From DASZMX01 sp035551475 (GTDB taxonomy: Bacteria; Verrucomicrobiota; Verrucomicrobiia; Limisphaerales; Palsa-1400): a DNA stretch of 59,102 nucleotides. This document shows positions 46,889 to 55,786 of this stretch, piece after piece. Location: NCBI GenBank assembly GCA_035551475.1, contig DASZMX010000109.1, forward strand, positions 1 to 59,102. The letters are read 5' to 3'. The position numbers and the translations under genes were made by a program. Position 1 is the stretch's first letter. Every line of letters starts with the position of its first letter. The notes under the pieces are model-generated. The model made no database searches. It saw only the letters and a program-made list of their open reading frames with translations, and was not told where the DNA came from.

Positions 46889-47978
46889 TGGGCAGCGCGG
46901 GGAATTTTTGGTGCGGCTCTTTTTGATACCAGTAGGCCACCGACGAAATGCTGTCCTTCAAGGGCAAATAACGCCCGCCGGATTGCCAGCCGAGCGCCTG
47001 AATGGTCACCTTGAGCCCATGCTCGAACCGGATGGGATCGTTCAAATGCCAGCGATACAACCCAAATTTCTGGCCGGGCTGATAAATTTGGTCGGCGGGC
47101 AGGACTTGCGCGAGGCCGGAGTAAGGGGTGGAAAATGTTTGATACCGTTTGGTGTCGTGATTTTCAAAATTATAGGAGCCGCAGAAATAATCCTCCGTCC
47201 CCGTGCCGCAGATCGTGGGAAAATCCTGGTCGCCATCCAGGTAAAATTTGACCTCGCCCTCCCCCCACCAACCGGAGTTGTGCGTTTCCCATGTCAAATA
47301 AGTGCCCACATATTGCCCCCGCCCGCTGACGCCATCGAGAATCGTGTAAACCGCCCGATCCCCCAGCGGCGCCGCGCGGCGAAACTGCGCATGCAAATAA
47401 GCCGCATCCTTCGGCACGTCCTCCAGCGCATAATTAACCTGGTAATACACCCACATGTCTTTCTCATCGATGTTCTCCATCGTGATGCGCGCGGATTTGT
47501 GGAACGGCATCGGCCAATAACAATTGAACGCGCTCCCCGGATTGACGCACACCGCCAGCGAATTGATCTGCGCGTACTTGCCCAAGCCGCATGCGAAAAA
47601 ATCCCCGACCGGGCATTCAATCGAGGGCTCCGTTTCGTCGTCCCAATAAAACCGCAGAATCGCATGGCGAAAATTCCCGGAAGGCGTCATCCAGATTTGC
47701 TGGATGCGGCCCGGCCCTTTCATCTCCGCGAGCGTAAAGGTGGTTTTCGCTTTGATGACCACCGACGGCGAAACCTTCCACCCCATGCCCAATTCGCGGC
47801 TGGCGTAGCTCCCTGTCCCGTTGGTCGCGCGACCGCCCTGCCCTTTGGCGCCCGTAAAATTCTCCGGGCTGATGGAGCGCGATTTGGCGTCGGTGACCAT
47901 GTAGAGATTGGCCAGATCGGCCCGCGCGAACCCGGCGCCGAGCAATCCCAGGCAAATCCAAAAGCGGAAAACGTGCAT
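46878..47978 (-). CDS. GH172-family (DUF2961) glycoside hydrolase, exported
   Basis: ATG 47978 gives 366 residues with a signal peptide (MHVFRFWICLGLLGAGFARA). The mature part starts with the YMVTDAKSRSISPEN and TGAKGQGG stretch typical of DUF2961, now GH172. The WWGEGEVKFYLDGD and GTGTEDYF motifs, which contain the acidic residues of the active site, lie around residues 236-260. Characterised GH172 members act on alpha-fructofuranosides (difructose dianhydride I) and on alpha-D-arabinofuranosides; the exact substrate here cannot be read. It is translated just before an RbsA/RbsC-type importer, which suggests that the released pentose or hexose is taken up by that transporter. Confidence 0.85.
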   Translation of the reverse strand: MHVFRFWICLGLLGAGFARADLANLYMVTDAKSRSISPENFTGAKGQGGRATNGTGSYASRELGMGWKVSPSVVIKAKTTFTLAEMKGPGRIQQIWMTPSGNFRHAILRFYWDDETEPSIECPVGDFFACGLGKYAQINSLAVCVNPGSAFNCYWPMPFHKSARITMENIDEKDMWVYYQVNYALEDVPKDAAYLHAQFRRAAPLGDRAVYTILDGVSGRGQYVGTYLTWETHNSGWWGEGEVKFYLDGDQDFPTICGTGTEDYFCGSYNFENHDTKRYQTFSTPYSGLAQVLPADQIYQPGQKFGLYRWHLNDPIRFEHGLKVTIQALGWQSGGRYLPLKDSISSVAYWYQKEPHQKFPALPNGD

Positions 47979-48068
47979 CCGCCGAGAATGCCGGTGTGGC
48001 GGGCGCAAATCCACCCCAAATTTCGGCAAACCATTTGACAGAACGCCCAAAACGGCGGAACGCTAATT

Positions 48069-48605
48069 ATGAAAATTCTGCCTTTCCTTTTGACGTTTCT
48101 GTGCGCGCTGGCGGCGCCCGCGCAATACATCACCAACGCCCCGCTCACCCGCTTTGAGCTGTTCAAGCTCCAGCCCGGCGTCACGCTCGTCCGCGGCATG
48201 TCGGTGGCGCAGGGTCAGGAAGCCCTCTTCGTCGAAGTCCGCGCCGAAACCCTGATGGATATGCGCACCTCGAACTCCGTCCGGGCCGTCTCCCTGCGCG
48301 GCCGCGCCTCGAATTACACCGATGTTGATTATATTGACTACGACGAATTGCCCGGCTTAATTCACGGCATCCAAATGATCTCCCAATCCGGCCACGCCAT
48401 GTCGCCCATGGACGATTTCGAGACCCTTTACCGCACCCGCAGCGGCTTCGGCATTTCCAAAATGTCCCTCGGCAACGAAATCCGCATCATCGTCAAATCC
48501 GGCCGCGAAGACGCCCAGCGCGTGCAAATCGAAAACTACGTGCTGGACGAACTCGCCCAGGCGCTGGCCGCCGCGAAAGCCAAACTCGACGCTTTGCCCA
48601 GATAA
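48069..48605 (+). CDS. Small secreted hypothetical protein
   Basis: This 178-residue protein has a signal peptide (MKILPFLLTFLCALAAPAQ). The rest is a mixed alpha/beta domain: FxLxxGVTLVRGM, a YTDVDYIDYDELPGLIHGI stretch around 92-110, FETLYRTRSGFGI, and a C-terminal amphipathic helix. The pattern looks like a soluble ligand-binding or regulatory domain, but I know no family. It begins 90 bp from the divergent GH172 gene. The next gene starts 3 bp downstream, so the two should be co-transcribed. Confidence 0.7.
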   Translation: MKILPFLLTFLCALAAPAQYITNAPLTRFELFKLQPGVTLVRGMSVAQGQEALFVEVRAETLMDMRTSNSVRAVSLRGRASNYTDVDYIDYDELPGLIHGIQMISQSGHAMSPMDDFETLYRTRSGFGISKMSLGNEIRIIVKSGREDAQRVQIENYVLDELAQALAAAKAKLDALPR

Positions 48606-48608
48606 ATT

Positions 48609-49088
48609 ATGAAATACCTCCTCCTTTCCAACTTGATCGCCGCTATTTTGCTCGCGGGCCACGCGCACGCCGGTGACGCGCCGAATATTGGTCTCGGAAC
48701 AGACCAGGCCATCGCCGCCATGAAAAAACGCGCCGCCGAATTAGGCATCCAGGGCGTCGCGGTGATCGCGTTCAGCCCCGGCGAAAGCATGGAATCGTGG
48801 ACTTCAAAAATGGCGGTGGTCGGACGCTTGAAAAAAGATCCCGCCGGCGATTACAAAGGCGATAACTTCCTCGCCTGCGCCTACGCCAAGGCCTCCGAAA
48901 TGGCCGCCACGCTGCGCGACAGCGGCGAAGCGGGGCGCCTGCCGATGGCCGGCGAACTGGGCTGGCATGGCGGCAAAATCATGAAGGTAAAAAGCGGCCT
49001 TCTCATCGCCGCCTTCAGCGGTGGAAAATCCGAGGACGACGTGAAAGTTTCCGAAGCCGGGCTCGCGGCGCTGGCGGCGGCTCTATGA
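48609..49088 (+). CDS. Secreted GlcG/HbpS-like protein
   Basis: This 159-residue protein has a signal peptide (to HAHAG, residue 22). The mature part begins with a helix AIAAMKKRAAELGIQGVAVIAFSPGE and ends with GLLIAAFSGGKSEDDVKVSEAGLAAL. Both match the haem-binding GlcG/HbpS fold, where the last helix reads GVSGxxxxxDExVAxAG. HbpS proteins bind haem or sense redox stress outside the cell. No clear haem ligand can be picked here. The gene pairs with the preceding small secreted protein and lies upstream of a cytochrome c operon, which makes a haem-related role attractive but unproven. Confidence 0.6.
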   Translation: MKYLLLSNLIAAILLAGHAHAGDAPNIGLGTDQAIAAMKKRAAELGIQGVAVIAFSPGESMESWTSKMAVVGRLKKDPAGDYKGDNFLACAYAKASEMAATLRDSGEAGRLPMAGELGWHGGKIMKVKSGLLIAAFSGGKSEDDVKVSEAGLAALAAAL

Positions 49089-49164
49089 GGCCAAGGATTC
49101 CCGCTCCCCGCCGCGTCTAAGGCTTGCGCTCGGATTTAATCGTGGCGAACATGCGCCGCATTGC

Positions 49165-50679
49165 ATGTCGAATTGGCGGCTTTTCATCGCGGCTTGGGCG
49201 GCAGCGTGGCTGTGGCCCGCGCTGGCCAATGCTGCCCCGGAAGGGCTTTTCGATCCGCGTTTGGAAGAGGCGGAAGGTCAATACTACCGCATCGAAACCG
49301 TCCCCGGCCCCATCAATGCCCCTTTGGAAATTGGCGGCATGGGATTCCAGCCGGATGGGACGCTTCTTGTCTGCACTCGGCGCGGCGATGTGTGGTCGCT
49401 GCATGATAAGGAATGGAAGCGCTTTGCCACCGGGCTCGATGAGCCGCTCGGTTTATGCGTGGTAAACTCCAACGAAATTGTCGTGGCCCAGCGCTCGGAA
49501 ATGACGCGGCTCATCGACGTGGATCATGACGGCGTCGCCGACCGCTACGAAACGCTGACGTCCGCCTGGAATTACTCGGGGCACGGCTACGAATTTGCTT
49601 TTGGACCCGTGCGCGATCACGAGGGAAATTTCTTTGGCGCGCTGGCGTGCTGGTTTTTTTCGCCCAAAGTTTACGAGCGGCCGCCCTACATCGGCTGGGA
49701 AATGGAGCCTCCCGCCAGCTATCGCCCAAACACCAATGCGGCCTGGCGCAGCTGGTGTTTCAAGGTGACGCCGCAAGGCGAATTCATTCCGTGGGCTTCC
49801 GGCTTTCGTTCGCCCAACGGCCTCGTGATCGATCCCGAAGGCGAGCTGCTGGTCATGGACAACCAGGGCGAATACATCGGCTCCGATCAATTGTATCATG
49901 CCGCGCGCGGCTCATTCCAGGGCTTTCCGGTGTCGATGTTTTGGGGGACGAACGCCGTGGAGGACCCGTTTGCCGTGCCGATTGAAACGCTGGACGCGCG
50001 CCGCGCGCCGCCGATTTTAGTCTTTCCCTACGATCTCATGGGCCGCTCCGCATCCGAGCCCGTGTTCGACTTGACGCAGGGAAAATTCGGCCCGTTTGCC
50101 CGGCAGCTCTTCGTGGGCGACGTCACCCAATCCAGCGTGATGCGGGCTTCGCTGGAAAAGGTTGGCGGCGAATATCAGGGCGCGTGTTATCCCTTTCGGC
50201 GCGGCTTCGAGTCCGGCAACAACCGCGCCGCCTTCGGGCCCGACGGCGCCCTCTGGGTCGGCGAAACCGCGCGCGGCTGGGGCTCCATCGGCGGCAAAGC
50301 GGGCGGCTTGCAAAAGCTGGTGTGGACGGGCGCCGTGCCTTTTGAAATCGAAAAAATGGAGCTGACGCCGGAAGGTTTCGACTTGACGTTCACCAAGCCG
50401 GTGGATCCCGCCGCCGCCCAATCCGCGCGGACCTTCCAATTCCAGCATTATTATTACAAATACGACCGTCAATATTTCGCGCCCATCATGGCGAACCTCC
50501 CGGCGGAAGTCCTGTCCGCCAAGGTTTCCGCCGACGGCCGCAAGGTTGCGCTGCGGCTCTCCGCCCTGATCCCGCAACGCGTCTATCAACTAAATATCTC
50601 GGGGCTTAAGGCCGCGGACGGCTCCGAACTCCTGCACGGCGCCGCGTATTACACCTTGAACCGTTTGCGCGCGCCATGA
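49165..50679 (+). CDS. Exported beta-propeller protein (sorbosone/glucose dehydrogenase-like)
   Basis: The 504 residues start with a signal peptide (ending ANAAP, about residue 24). Propeller blade signatures repeat: GGMGFQPDGTLLVCTRRGDVW, GLCVVNSNEIVVAQ, FRSPNGLVIDPEGELLVMDNQGE and the NRAAFGPDGALWVGET stretch. The YIGSDQLYH region corresponds to the H/D loop of soluble PQQ sugar dehydrogenases, but I cannot confirm all PQQ ligands. The last 100 residues form an Ig-like domain. Proteins of this kind, with cytochrome domains fused or adjacent, are abundant in Planctomycetes and Verrucomicrobia. It overlaps the cytochrome gene by ATGA, so it may pass electrons to it. Confidence 0.75.
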   Translation: MSNWRLFIAAWAAAWLWPALANAAPEGLFDPRLEEAEGQYYRIETVPGPINAPLEIGGMGFQPDGTLLVCTRRGDVWSLHDKEWKRFATGLDEPLGLCVVNSNEIVVAQRSEMTRLIDVDHDGVADRYETLTSAWNYSGHGYEFAFGPVRDHEGNFFGALACWFFSPKVYERPPYIGWEMEPPASYRPNTNAAWRSWCFKVTPQGEFIPWASGFRSPNGLVIDPEGELLVMDNQGEYIGSDQLYHAARGSFQGFPVSMFWGTNAVEDPFAVPIETLDARRAPPILVFPYDLMGRSASEPVFDLTQGKFGPFARQLFVGDVTQSSVMRASLEKVGGEYQGACYPFRRGFESGNNRAAFGPDGALWVGETARGWGSIGGKAGGLQKLVWTGAVPFEIEKMELTPEGFDLTFTKPVDPAAAQSARTFQFQHYYYKYDRQYFAPIMANLPAEVLSAKVSADGRKVALRLSALIPQRVYQLNISGLKAADGSELLHGAAYYTLNRLRAP

Positions 50680-53045
50680 CACGCCTGTTGCGCATCCTGT
50701 TTGCCGCGATGCTCGCCGCCTGGACCTCCGCCGCGGCGGAGATGCCGGGCATTGTCTGCACGGCGACTGATGGCGAGCGGACGGTCACGTTCGTCGCGCC
50801 CACCGCGAATTTTACGCTGGAGCCCAGCCAATCCATTCATCCGCAATTAAAACCTGATTTTAAAGCGGAGTGGTCCGGCTTCCTGAAAATCGCGCGCGCC
50901 GGAAAATACCGCCTCATTCTCACAGATGGAAAAGATGTTTTGGGCCAGCAAACGCTGAATTCCGAGCGCGGCCTGATGCCCGTGCACCTCACCTATGAGC
51001 GCAAGCCGGGGCAAGTGGAGCAGCAGCTTTGGTGGGAATCGGAAACCTTTCGCGCCGAACCCATCCCCTATTACGCCTACGCGCACACCAACGATCCTGC
51101 GGACACGCAAGCGGCGTCGCAATCGGAGCGCGCCCGGGAATTGATCGAGAATTTAAACTGCGTCGCTTGTCACCGGACTGACAATCCTATTTATCGCGGA
51201 CGCGCCGCGCCTGATCTTTCGCAGGCCGGCGCGCGCCTGCAAAAAAACTGGATTTATCACTGGCTGAAAAACCCTCGGCATTTCCAGGCGGCCGCCGCCA
51301 TGCCGATTCTGTTGCGCACCGATCAGGAATGCGCCGACGTGGCTGCTTACCTCGCCACCCTTTCGTCCGCGCCGCTCGCGAAACCGGCGGCGCCCATTGG
51401 CGAGACGGGCAAAGCTGTATTCGATCGGCTGGGTTGCGTCGGGTGCCACGACGCCCGAGGCGTGGTCCTCGGCGGCGAAGGCTCAAAATATCAGCCGGGC
51501 GCCTTGGCGAATTATTTGCTCGATCCGCTGGCCTGCGATCCGAGCGGGCGCATGCCGGGCCAATTCCTCTCCACCAATGAGGCCTCCGCGCTGGCCCAAT
51601 TTTTGATGGAAAGCCATGCCGCGGAATTTGAGCAGCCCGGCCCAGACGGCGACGCGGCCCGCGGCAAAGCGCTCGCCGCCTCTCGCGGCTGCCTGAATTG
51701 CCACACGCTCATCGGGGGCGCCTCAACACTAACGGCCACGCCTTTGCTGTCGTTGCACGGAACGGGCGGATGCCTCGCCGCCGCGCCCGATGGCAAGGCG
51801 CCGCACTTTGATTGGACAACCGACGAGCGCGCGGCGCTGGCCGCTTTTCTGGCGACGCCCGATGTGAGCGCCGCGCCGGTGCAGGATGTGTCGCGTTGGA
51901 TTGATCAATTTCGCTGCGCCGCCTGCCACGCCTGGCATGGCAAGCCGGAGCTGAACTTTGGGCGCAACCAGGAGCCGCCCGCGTTGTCGGACGCCGGCGC
52001 CAAATTGCGGCGCAGTTGGCTGGAAGAAGTCTTGACCACCACCAACCGCGTCCGCCCCTGGATCACGGCGCGCATGCCGCATTATGGCGCGGATAACGTT
52101 GCCGGCTTCCTCGACGGGTTTGCGGAGCAGGCCGGCGCCTCGTTGGGCGAAGGTTCGCGCATCACGAACCCGCGCGTCGATCTGGCCGATGAAGGCATGC
52201 ATTACATTGGCACGGATGACGAGGGCCTTTCCTGCATCACCTGCCACGATTTTCGCGGCGAACCTTCGCACGGGGATTTGCATTCGCCCGACTTGACGGG
52301 GATCGACGACCGGCTGCGAACCGATTGGGTGCAACGCTGGCTATTCGAGCCCAGCCGCATCACGCCGGGCACCGCCATGCCCGATATGCTCGCGAGCAAA
52401 CCGTCGTGGGAATCGGAGAAGATTGTGCATCGCCTGCTCCAGGCGCTCGCGATGGGCCCGAAGATGGCCGATCCTCCCGGCTGGCACGAAGCTCCCGGCG
52501 TCTATCACATCATCGTCGGCGACAAACCCGTCGTGCAACGTTGTCTCTTGCCGGACGTGTCGGCGCGCGCCATCGCGGTCGGTTTGCCCGGCAAGGTTTC
52601 CTACGCCTTCGACGCCGAGACCTGTCAACTACGCTACGCCTGGACGGGCGAATTCCTTGACGCCAAACCCACCTGGACGTGGCGCGGCGGATTGCCGCCG
52701 CGGGTGTTGGGCCGGAAATTCTCCGAGGCGCCCTATCCCGGCCCCTTGCGTTTCCAAAAACGCGCCACCCCCGTCCCGAAATTCCTCGGCTACGATCTCG
52801 CACAAGGCTGGCCGCGATTTAATTACGAGATCGATGGCGTGAAGATAAACTTGTCGGTCACCAACGAAAATCAATCCCTGATCTGCGCCTATGAAGTCAT
52901 CCAGCCGCGCGACGCGATTTGGTTCAATGCCGGCGCCGAGGCCGTCGTCACGGCTGATCCCGCCCCCGCTCGCGGCGAGGATGATTGGTGGAAAATTCCG
53001 CCCGGCAACACCGTAAAATTCAGCGTGCGCCTCCCGATTAAATGA
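50676..53045 (+). CDS. Penta-haem c-type cytochrome protein
   Basis: The 789-residue protein has a signal peptide (about 1-21), then a PA14-like carbohydrate or ligand-binding beta domain (about 25-115). Five CxxCH haem sites follow at residues 162-166, 254-258, 339-343, 414-418 and 520-524. Four Met-Pro phrases (209, 293, 467, 568) are candidates for the sixth haem ligand. The C-terminal 200 residues form a beta domain without haem, resembling the DUF7133/propeller-associated region. It is a periplasmic electron carrier. ATGA overlaps link it to the propeller gene upstream and the Tat-exported hydrolase downstream. No terminal oxidase or reductase is encoded near it. Confidence 0.88.
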   Translation: MTRLLRILFAAMLAAWTSAAAEMPGIVCTATDGERTVTFVAPTANFTLEPSQSIHPQLKPDFKAEWSGFLKIARAGKYRLILTDGKDVLGQQTLNSERGLMPVHLTYERKPGQVEQQLWWESETFRAEPIPYYAYAHTNDPADTQAASQSERARELIENLNCVACHRTDNPIYRGRAAPDLSQAGARLQKNWIYHWLKNPRHFQAAAAMPILLRTDQECADVAAYLATLSSAPLAKPAAPIGETGKAVFDRLGCVGCHDARGVVLGGEGSKYQPGALANYLLDPLACDPSGRMPGQFLSTNEASALAQFLMESHAAEFEQPGPDGDAARGKALAASRGCLNCHTLIGGASTLTATPLLSLHGTGGCLAAAPDGKAPHFDWTTDERAALAAFLATPDVSAAPVQDVSRWIDQFRCAACHAWHGKPELNFGRNQEPPALSDAGAKLRRSWLEEVLTTTNRVRPWITARMPHYGADNVAGFLDGFAEQAGASLGEGSRITNPRVDLADEGMHYIGTDDEGLSCITCHDFRGEPSHGDLHSPDLTGIDDRLRTDWVQRWLFEPSRITPGTAMPDMLASKPSWESEKIVHRLLQALAMGPKMADPPGWHEAPGVYHIIVGDKPVVQRCLLPDVSARAIAVGLPGKVSYAFDAETCQLRYAWTGEFLDAKPTWTWRGGLPPRVLGRKFSEAPYPGPLRFQKRATPVPKFLGYDLAQGWPRFNYEIDGVKINLSVTNENQSLICAYEVIQPRDAIWFNAGAEAVVTADPAPARGEDDWWKIPPGNTVKFSVRLPIK

Positions 53046-55666
53046 AGCAAAGCCGCCGCCGTTTTATCCAGTCCACCGCCGCCATTGCCGCCGCGCCGTG
53101 GTGGTTGGACGCCAAGACGACGGGCGCGCTGGCCGTCGTGATCGATCCGGGGAAAAAGATCACGCAGGAAAAACCGGCGCAATGGGCGGCGCAGCAGCTG
53201 CAAACAGCGCTCCAGGCGCGCGGCTTGACGGCGCCAATATATGAAAACGTGGCGCAGGCGCCGCGCGGCGTGGAGGCCATCGTGCTTGAGGCGCGGCCAG
53301 GCTTCGCTCCGGAATCGTTTTCTTTGGCCCGGGAAGGCCGTCATTTATTTGTGCGCAGCGCGGATGCGCGCGGCCTGGTTTACGGGGCGTTGGAGTTGGC
53401 GGATCGTGTCAAGTATGCGCGCGATCCCCGCGGTGAACTCGCCGCCACCCCGCCGGAAACCGCGCAACCCGCCAATCGCGTTCGCAGTTTGATGCGTTTA
53501 TTTGTCAGCGATGTGGAGGACAAGCCGTGGTTCAACGACCGCGCCTTTTGGCGGGAATACTTGACCATGGCCGCCACGGAGCGGTTCAACCGTTTTAATC
53601 TGGCGTTCGGGCTCGCATACGATTTCACCTCCGGCATCCGCGATTGTTATTTTCATTTCGCGTATCCGTTTTTGCTCTGCCCAGCCGGCTACGACGTGCG
53701 GGCGGCTCCTCTCCCGGATGCCGAGCGAGACTCCAATCTCGCCATGTTGCGGTTCATCAGCGAGCAAGCGGCGGCGCGCGGCCTGCAATTTTTCCTCGGC
53801 CTTTGGACGCACGCCTGGCATTGGACGGACAGCCCGCACGCCAATTACACCATCACCGGCTTGACCCGCGAAAATCAGGCCGCGTACTGCCGCGATGCCT
53901 TGCGCGCACTGCTGCAAGCGTGCCCGGCGATCAGCGGCTTGACCATTCGCACGCATGGCGAAAGCGGCGTCTCGGAAGGCAGCTACGATTTCTGGCGCGA
54001 AGTCTTCGCCGGCGCGGCGCAATGCGGACGTCCCGTGGAGCTCGATTTGCACGCCAAAGGCCTCGACCAAACCATGATCGATGCCGCCCTCGCCACCGGC
54101 CTGCCCGTCACGGTCGCGCCCAAGTTTTGGGCGGAACACGCGGGCCTCCCCTACATGCCGTCGTCGATCCGGGATTTGGAGCTGCCGCCGCGGCGGGCCC
54201 AGGACTCGGGTTTTTTTGGCAAGAGCACGGGCTCGCGGAGTTTCTTGCGCTACAGTTACGGTGATTTGTTGACAGAGGGGAGAAAATACTCCGTGCTGCA
54301 CCGCGTCTGGCCGGGGACGCAACGGTTGCTGCTATGGGGCAGTCCGGAATGGGCGGCCGCCTTCGGGCGCAGGGGTTCTTTTTGCGGATCGGACGGCGTT
54401 GAGTACATGGAACCGCTCTCCTTCAAGGGCCGAAAAGGATCGGGGCTGCCCGGCGGACGCGATGGCTACGCGAACGAAGCCCTGCGCCCCGCCGGCGGCG
54501 ATTGGACCAAATATTTATACACCTACCGATTGTGGGGCCGTCTGGCCTACGATCCCGACGCCGCGCCCGACGCGTGGCGGCGGATGTTGCGCGCGCCCTG
54601 GGGCGCCGCCGCCGCGCCCGCCGAAGCCGCGCTCAACGATTGCAGCCGCATCCTGCCGCTCGTCACCACCGCCCATTGCCCCTCCGCCGCCAACAATAAT
54701 TACTGGCCGGAAATTTACAGCAACATGGCAATCGTCGATGACCGGCGCCCTTTGCCCTTCGACGATACCCCCACCCCAAAACGCTTCGGGACGGTCAGCC
54801 CATTGGATCCGCACCTTTTCGCCGGGGTGGACGAACATGCCCAATTGTTATTGCGGCAGGAAACCAGCCACAAATATTCCCCGCTCGAAGTGGCGCAATG
54901 GCTCGAACAACTGGCGCAAAGAGCCCGCGCGCATTTGGCGTCCGCCGAAGCTCAGGCGCCGTCGAAAAGCGCCGCCTGGCAACGCTGGCGCGCCGATGCC
55001 CGCATCCAATGCAGTTTGGGCCTGTTCTTCGCCTGGAAATTTCGCGCGGGTGTGCAGCACGCCATCTTTCGCGAAACCGGCCACGCGCCGGCCCTCGCCG
55101 CCGCCTTGGCGGCCTACCGGCGCGCGCGCGCCGCCTGGGCGGAGGCAGCCGAAACCGCCCGGGGCATTTATCGCGCCGATCTCACTTTCGGCTACGACGC
55201 GCACCTGCGCGGCCATTGGTCTGATCGCCTCCCCGCCATCGACGCCGACATTGCGGACATGGAAAAACAGCAGCATGCAGCCCAAGACGCCGGGCCGGAA
55301 GCTGCCGCCGCGCTGGGCGCCACACTCATTCCGCCCGTTCGTCCAAATGGAGCAACGCAGCATTCTCCTCCCCCAAACTTTCGCTCCGGGCAGGCCGTGG
55401 CCTTGCAGCTTAAGGCGCCCGCTTATCGAACCGCGCGCCTGTGGTATCGGCGCGTCAATCAAGTCGAGCCGTGGCTCTCGGTCGCAATGAGCCTGACCGG
55501 CGATCACTTTGCCGCTTCCATTCCGGCCGACGCGGCCAGCGGCGTTTTTCCCCTGCAATACCATTTCGAGTGTCGCGATCAAGCCGGCGCCTGCAGCCTC
55601 GTTCCCGGCTTGGGCCCCGAGTTGTCCCGCCAGCCCTATTATATTATGCGCCCCCAGGCGGCGTGA
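53042..55666 (+). CDS. Tat-exported carbohydrate-active-like protein (GH67/GH20 N-domain type)
   Basis: The 874 residues begin with a twin-arginine signal (SRRRFIQSTAAIAAAP). Residues about 28-140 look like the alpha/beta domain found before the catalytic barrel in GH67 alpha-glucuronidases and GH20 enzymes (AAQQLQTALQARGL, LVYGALELADRV). A barrel region follows (about 145-420) with WREYLTMAATERFNRFNLAFGL and TIRTHGESGVSEGSYDFW. E305, within the HGESG stretch, is a candidate acid residue. The rest is helical, and the last 100 residues form a beta domain. Its start overlaps the cytochrome gene in ATGA, so the three genes are co-translated. It resembles 'alpha-glucuronidase-like' proteins of Verrucomicrobia, but no substrate can be read. 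Confidence 0.65.
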   Translation: MKQSRRRFIQSTAAIAAAPWWLDAKTTGALAVVIDPGKKITQEKPAQWAAQQLQTALQARGLTAPIYENVAQAPRGVEAIVLEARPGFAPESFSLAREGRHLFVRSADARGLVYGALELADRVKYARDPRGELAATPPETAQPANRVRSLMRLFVSDVEDKPWFNDRAFWREYLTMAATERFNRFNLAFGLAYDFTSGIRDCYFHFAYPFLLCPAGYDVRAAPLPDAERDSNLAMLRFISEQAAARGLQFFLGLWTHAWHWTDSPHANYTITGLTRENQAAYCRDALRALLQACPAISGLTIRTHGESGVSEGSYDFWREVFAGAAQCGRPVELDLHAKGLDQTMIDAALATGLPVTVAPKFWAEHAGLPYMPSSIRDLELPPRRAQDSGFFGKSTGSRSFLRYSYGDLLTEGRKYSVLHRVWPGTQRLLLWGSPEWAAAFGRRGSFCGSDGVEYMEPLSFKGRKGSGLPGGRDGYANEALRPAGGDWTKYLYTYRLWGRLAYDPDAAPDAWRRMLRAPWGAAAAPAEAALNDCSRILPLVTTAHCPSAANNNYWPEIYSNMAIVDDRRPLPFDDTPTPKRFGTVSPLDPHLFAGVDEHAQLLLRQETSHKYSPLEVAQWLEQLAQRARAHLASAEAQAPSKSAAWQRWRADARIQCSLGLFFAWKFRAGVQHAIFRETGHAPALAAALAAYRRARAAWAEAAETARGIYRADLTFGYDAHLRGHWSDRLPAIDADIADMEKQQHAAQDAGPEAAAALGATLIPPVRPNGATQHSPPPNFRSGQAVALQLKAPAYRTARLWYRRVNQVEPWLSVAMSLTGDHFAASIPADAASGVFPLQYHFECRDQAGACSLVPGLGPELSRQPYYIMRPQAA

Positions 55667-55692
55667 TTTTGAATTTTTGCGCCCCCTCGTTG

Positions 55693-55751
55693 TCAGATAG
55701 TGCGAAACCGGCATTAACCCATTGCAATTGAGCGCGGGTTTCGTAATCTGA
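55693..55751. promoter_or_regulatory. Imperfect inverted repeat upstream of the ABC permease
   Basis: TCAGATAGTGCGAAACC (55693-55709) is mirrored by GGTTTCGTAATCTGA (55737-55751); the outer six and inner seven bases pair, separated by a 4-versus-2 base bulge. The loop is 27 bases. It is in the 120-bp gap after the Tat-exported protein gene. It may be a terminator-like structure of the preceding operon (no T-run) or an operator for the following genes. Confidence 0.35.
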
Positions 55752-55762
55752 CTGACTTTCGC

Positions 55763-55779
55763 CGCAGCTTGAGGCTGCG
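55763..55779 (+). other. Short leader hairpin before the ABC permease
   Basis: CGCAGC (55763-55768) and GCTGCG (55774-55779) form a perfect six-base stem with a five-base loop, ending 7 bases before the ATG at 55787. It lies where a ribosome would bind, so it could reduce translation of the permease gene. Confidence 0.3.
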
Positions 55780-55786
55780 AGAAACG

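Noticed and set aside
48035..48066. TTGACA at 48035 with TAATTA as possible promoter before 48069
   Set aside because: The spacer is 23 bases, too long for sigma-70, and the -10 would merge with the ATG.
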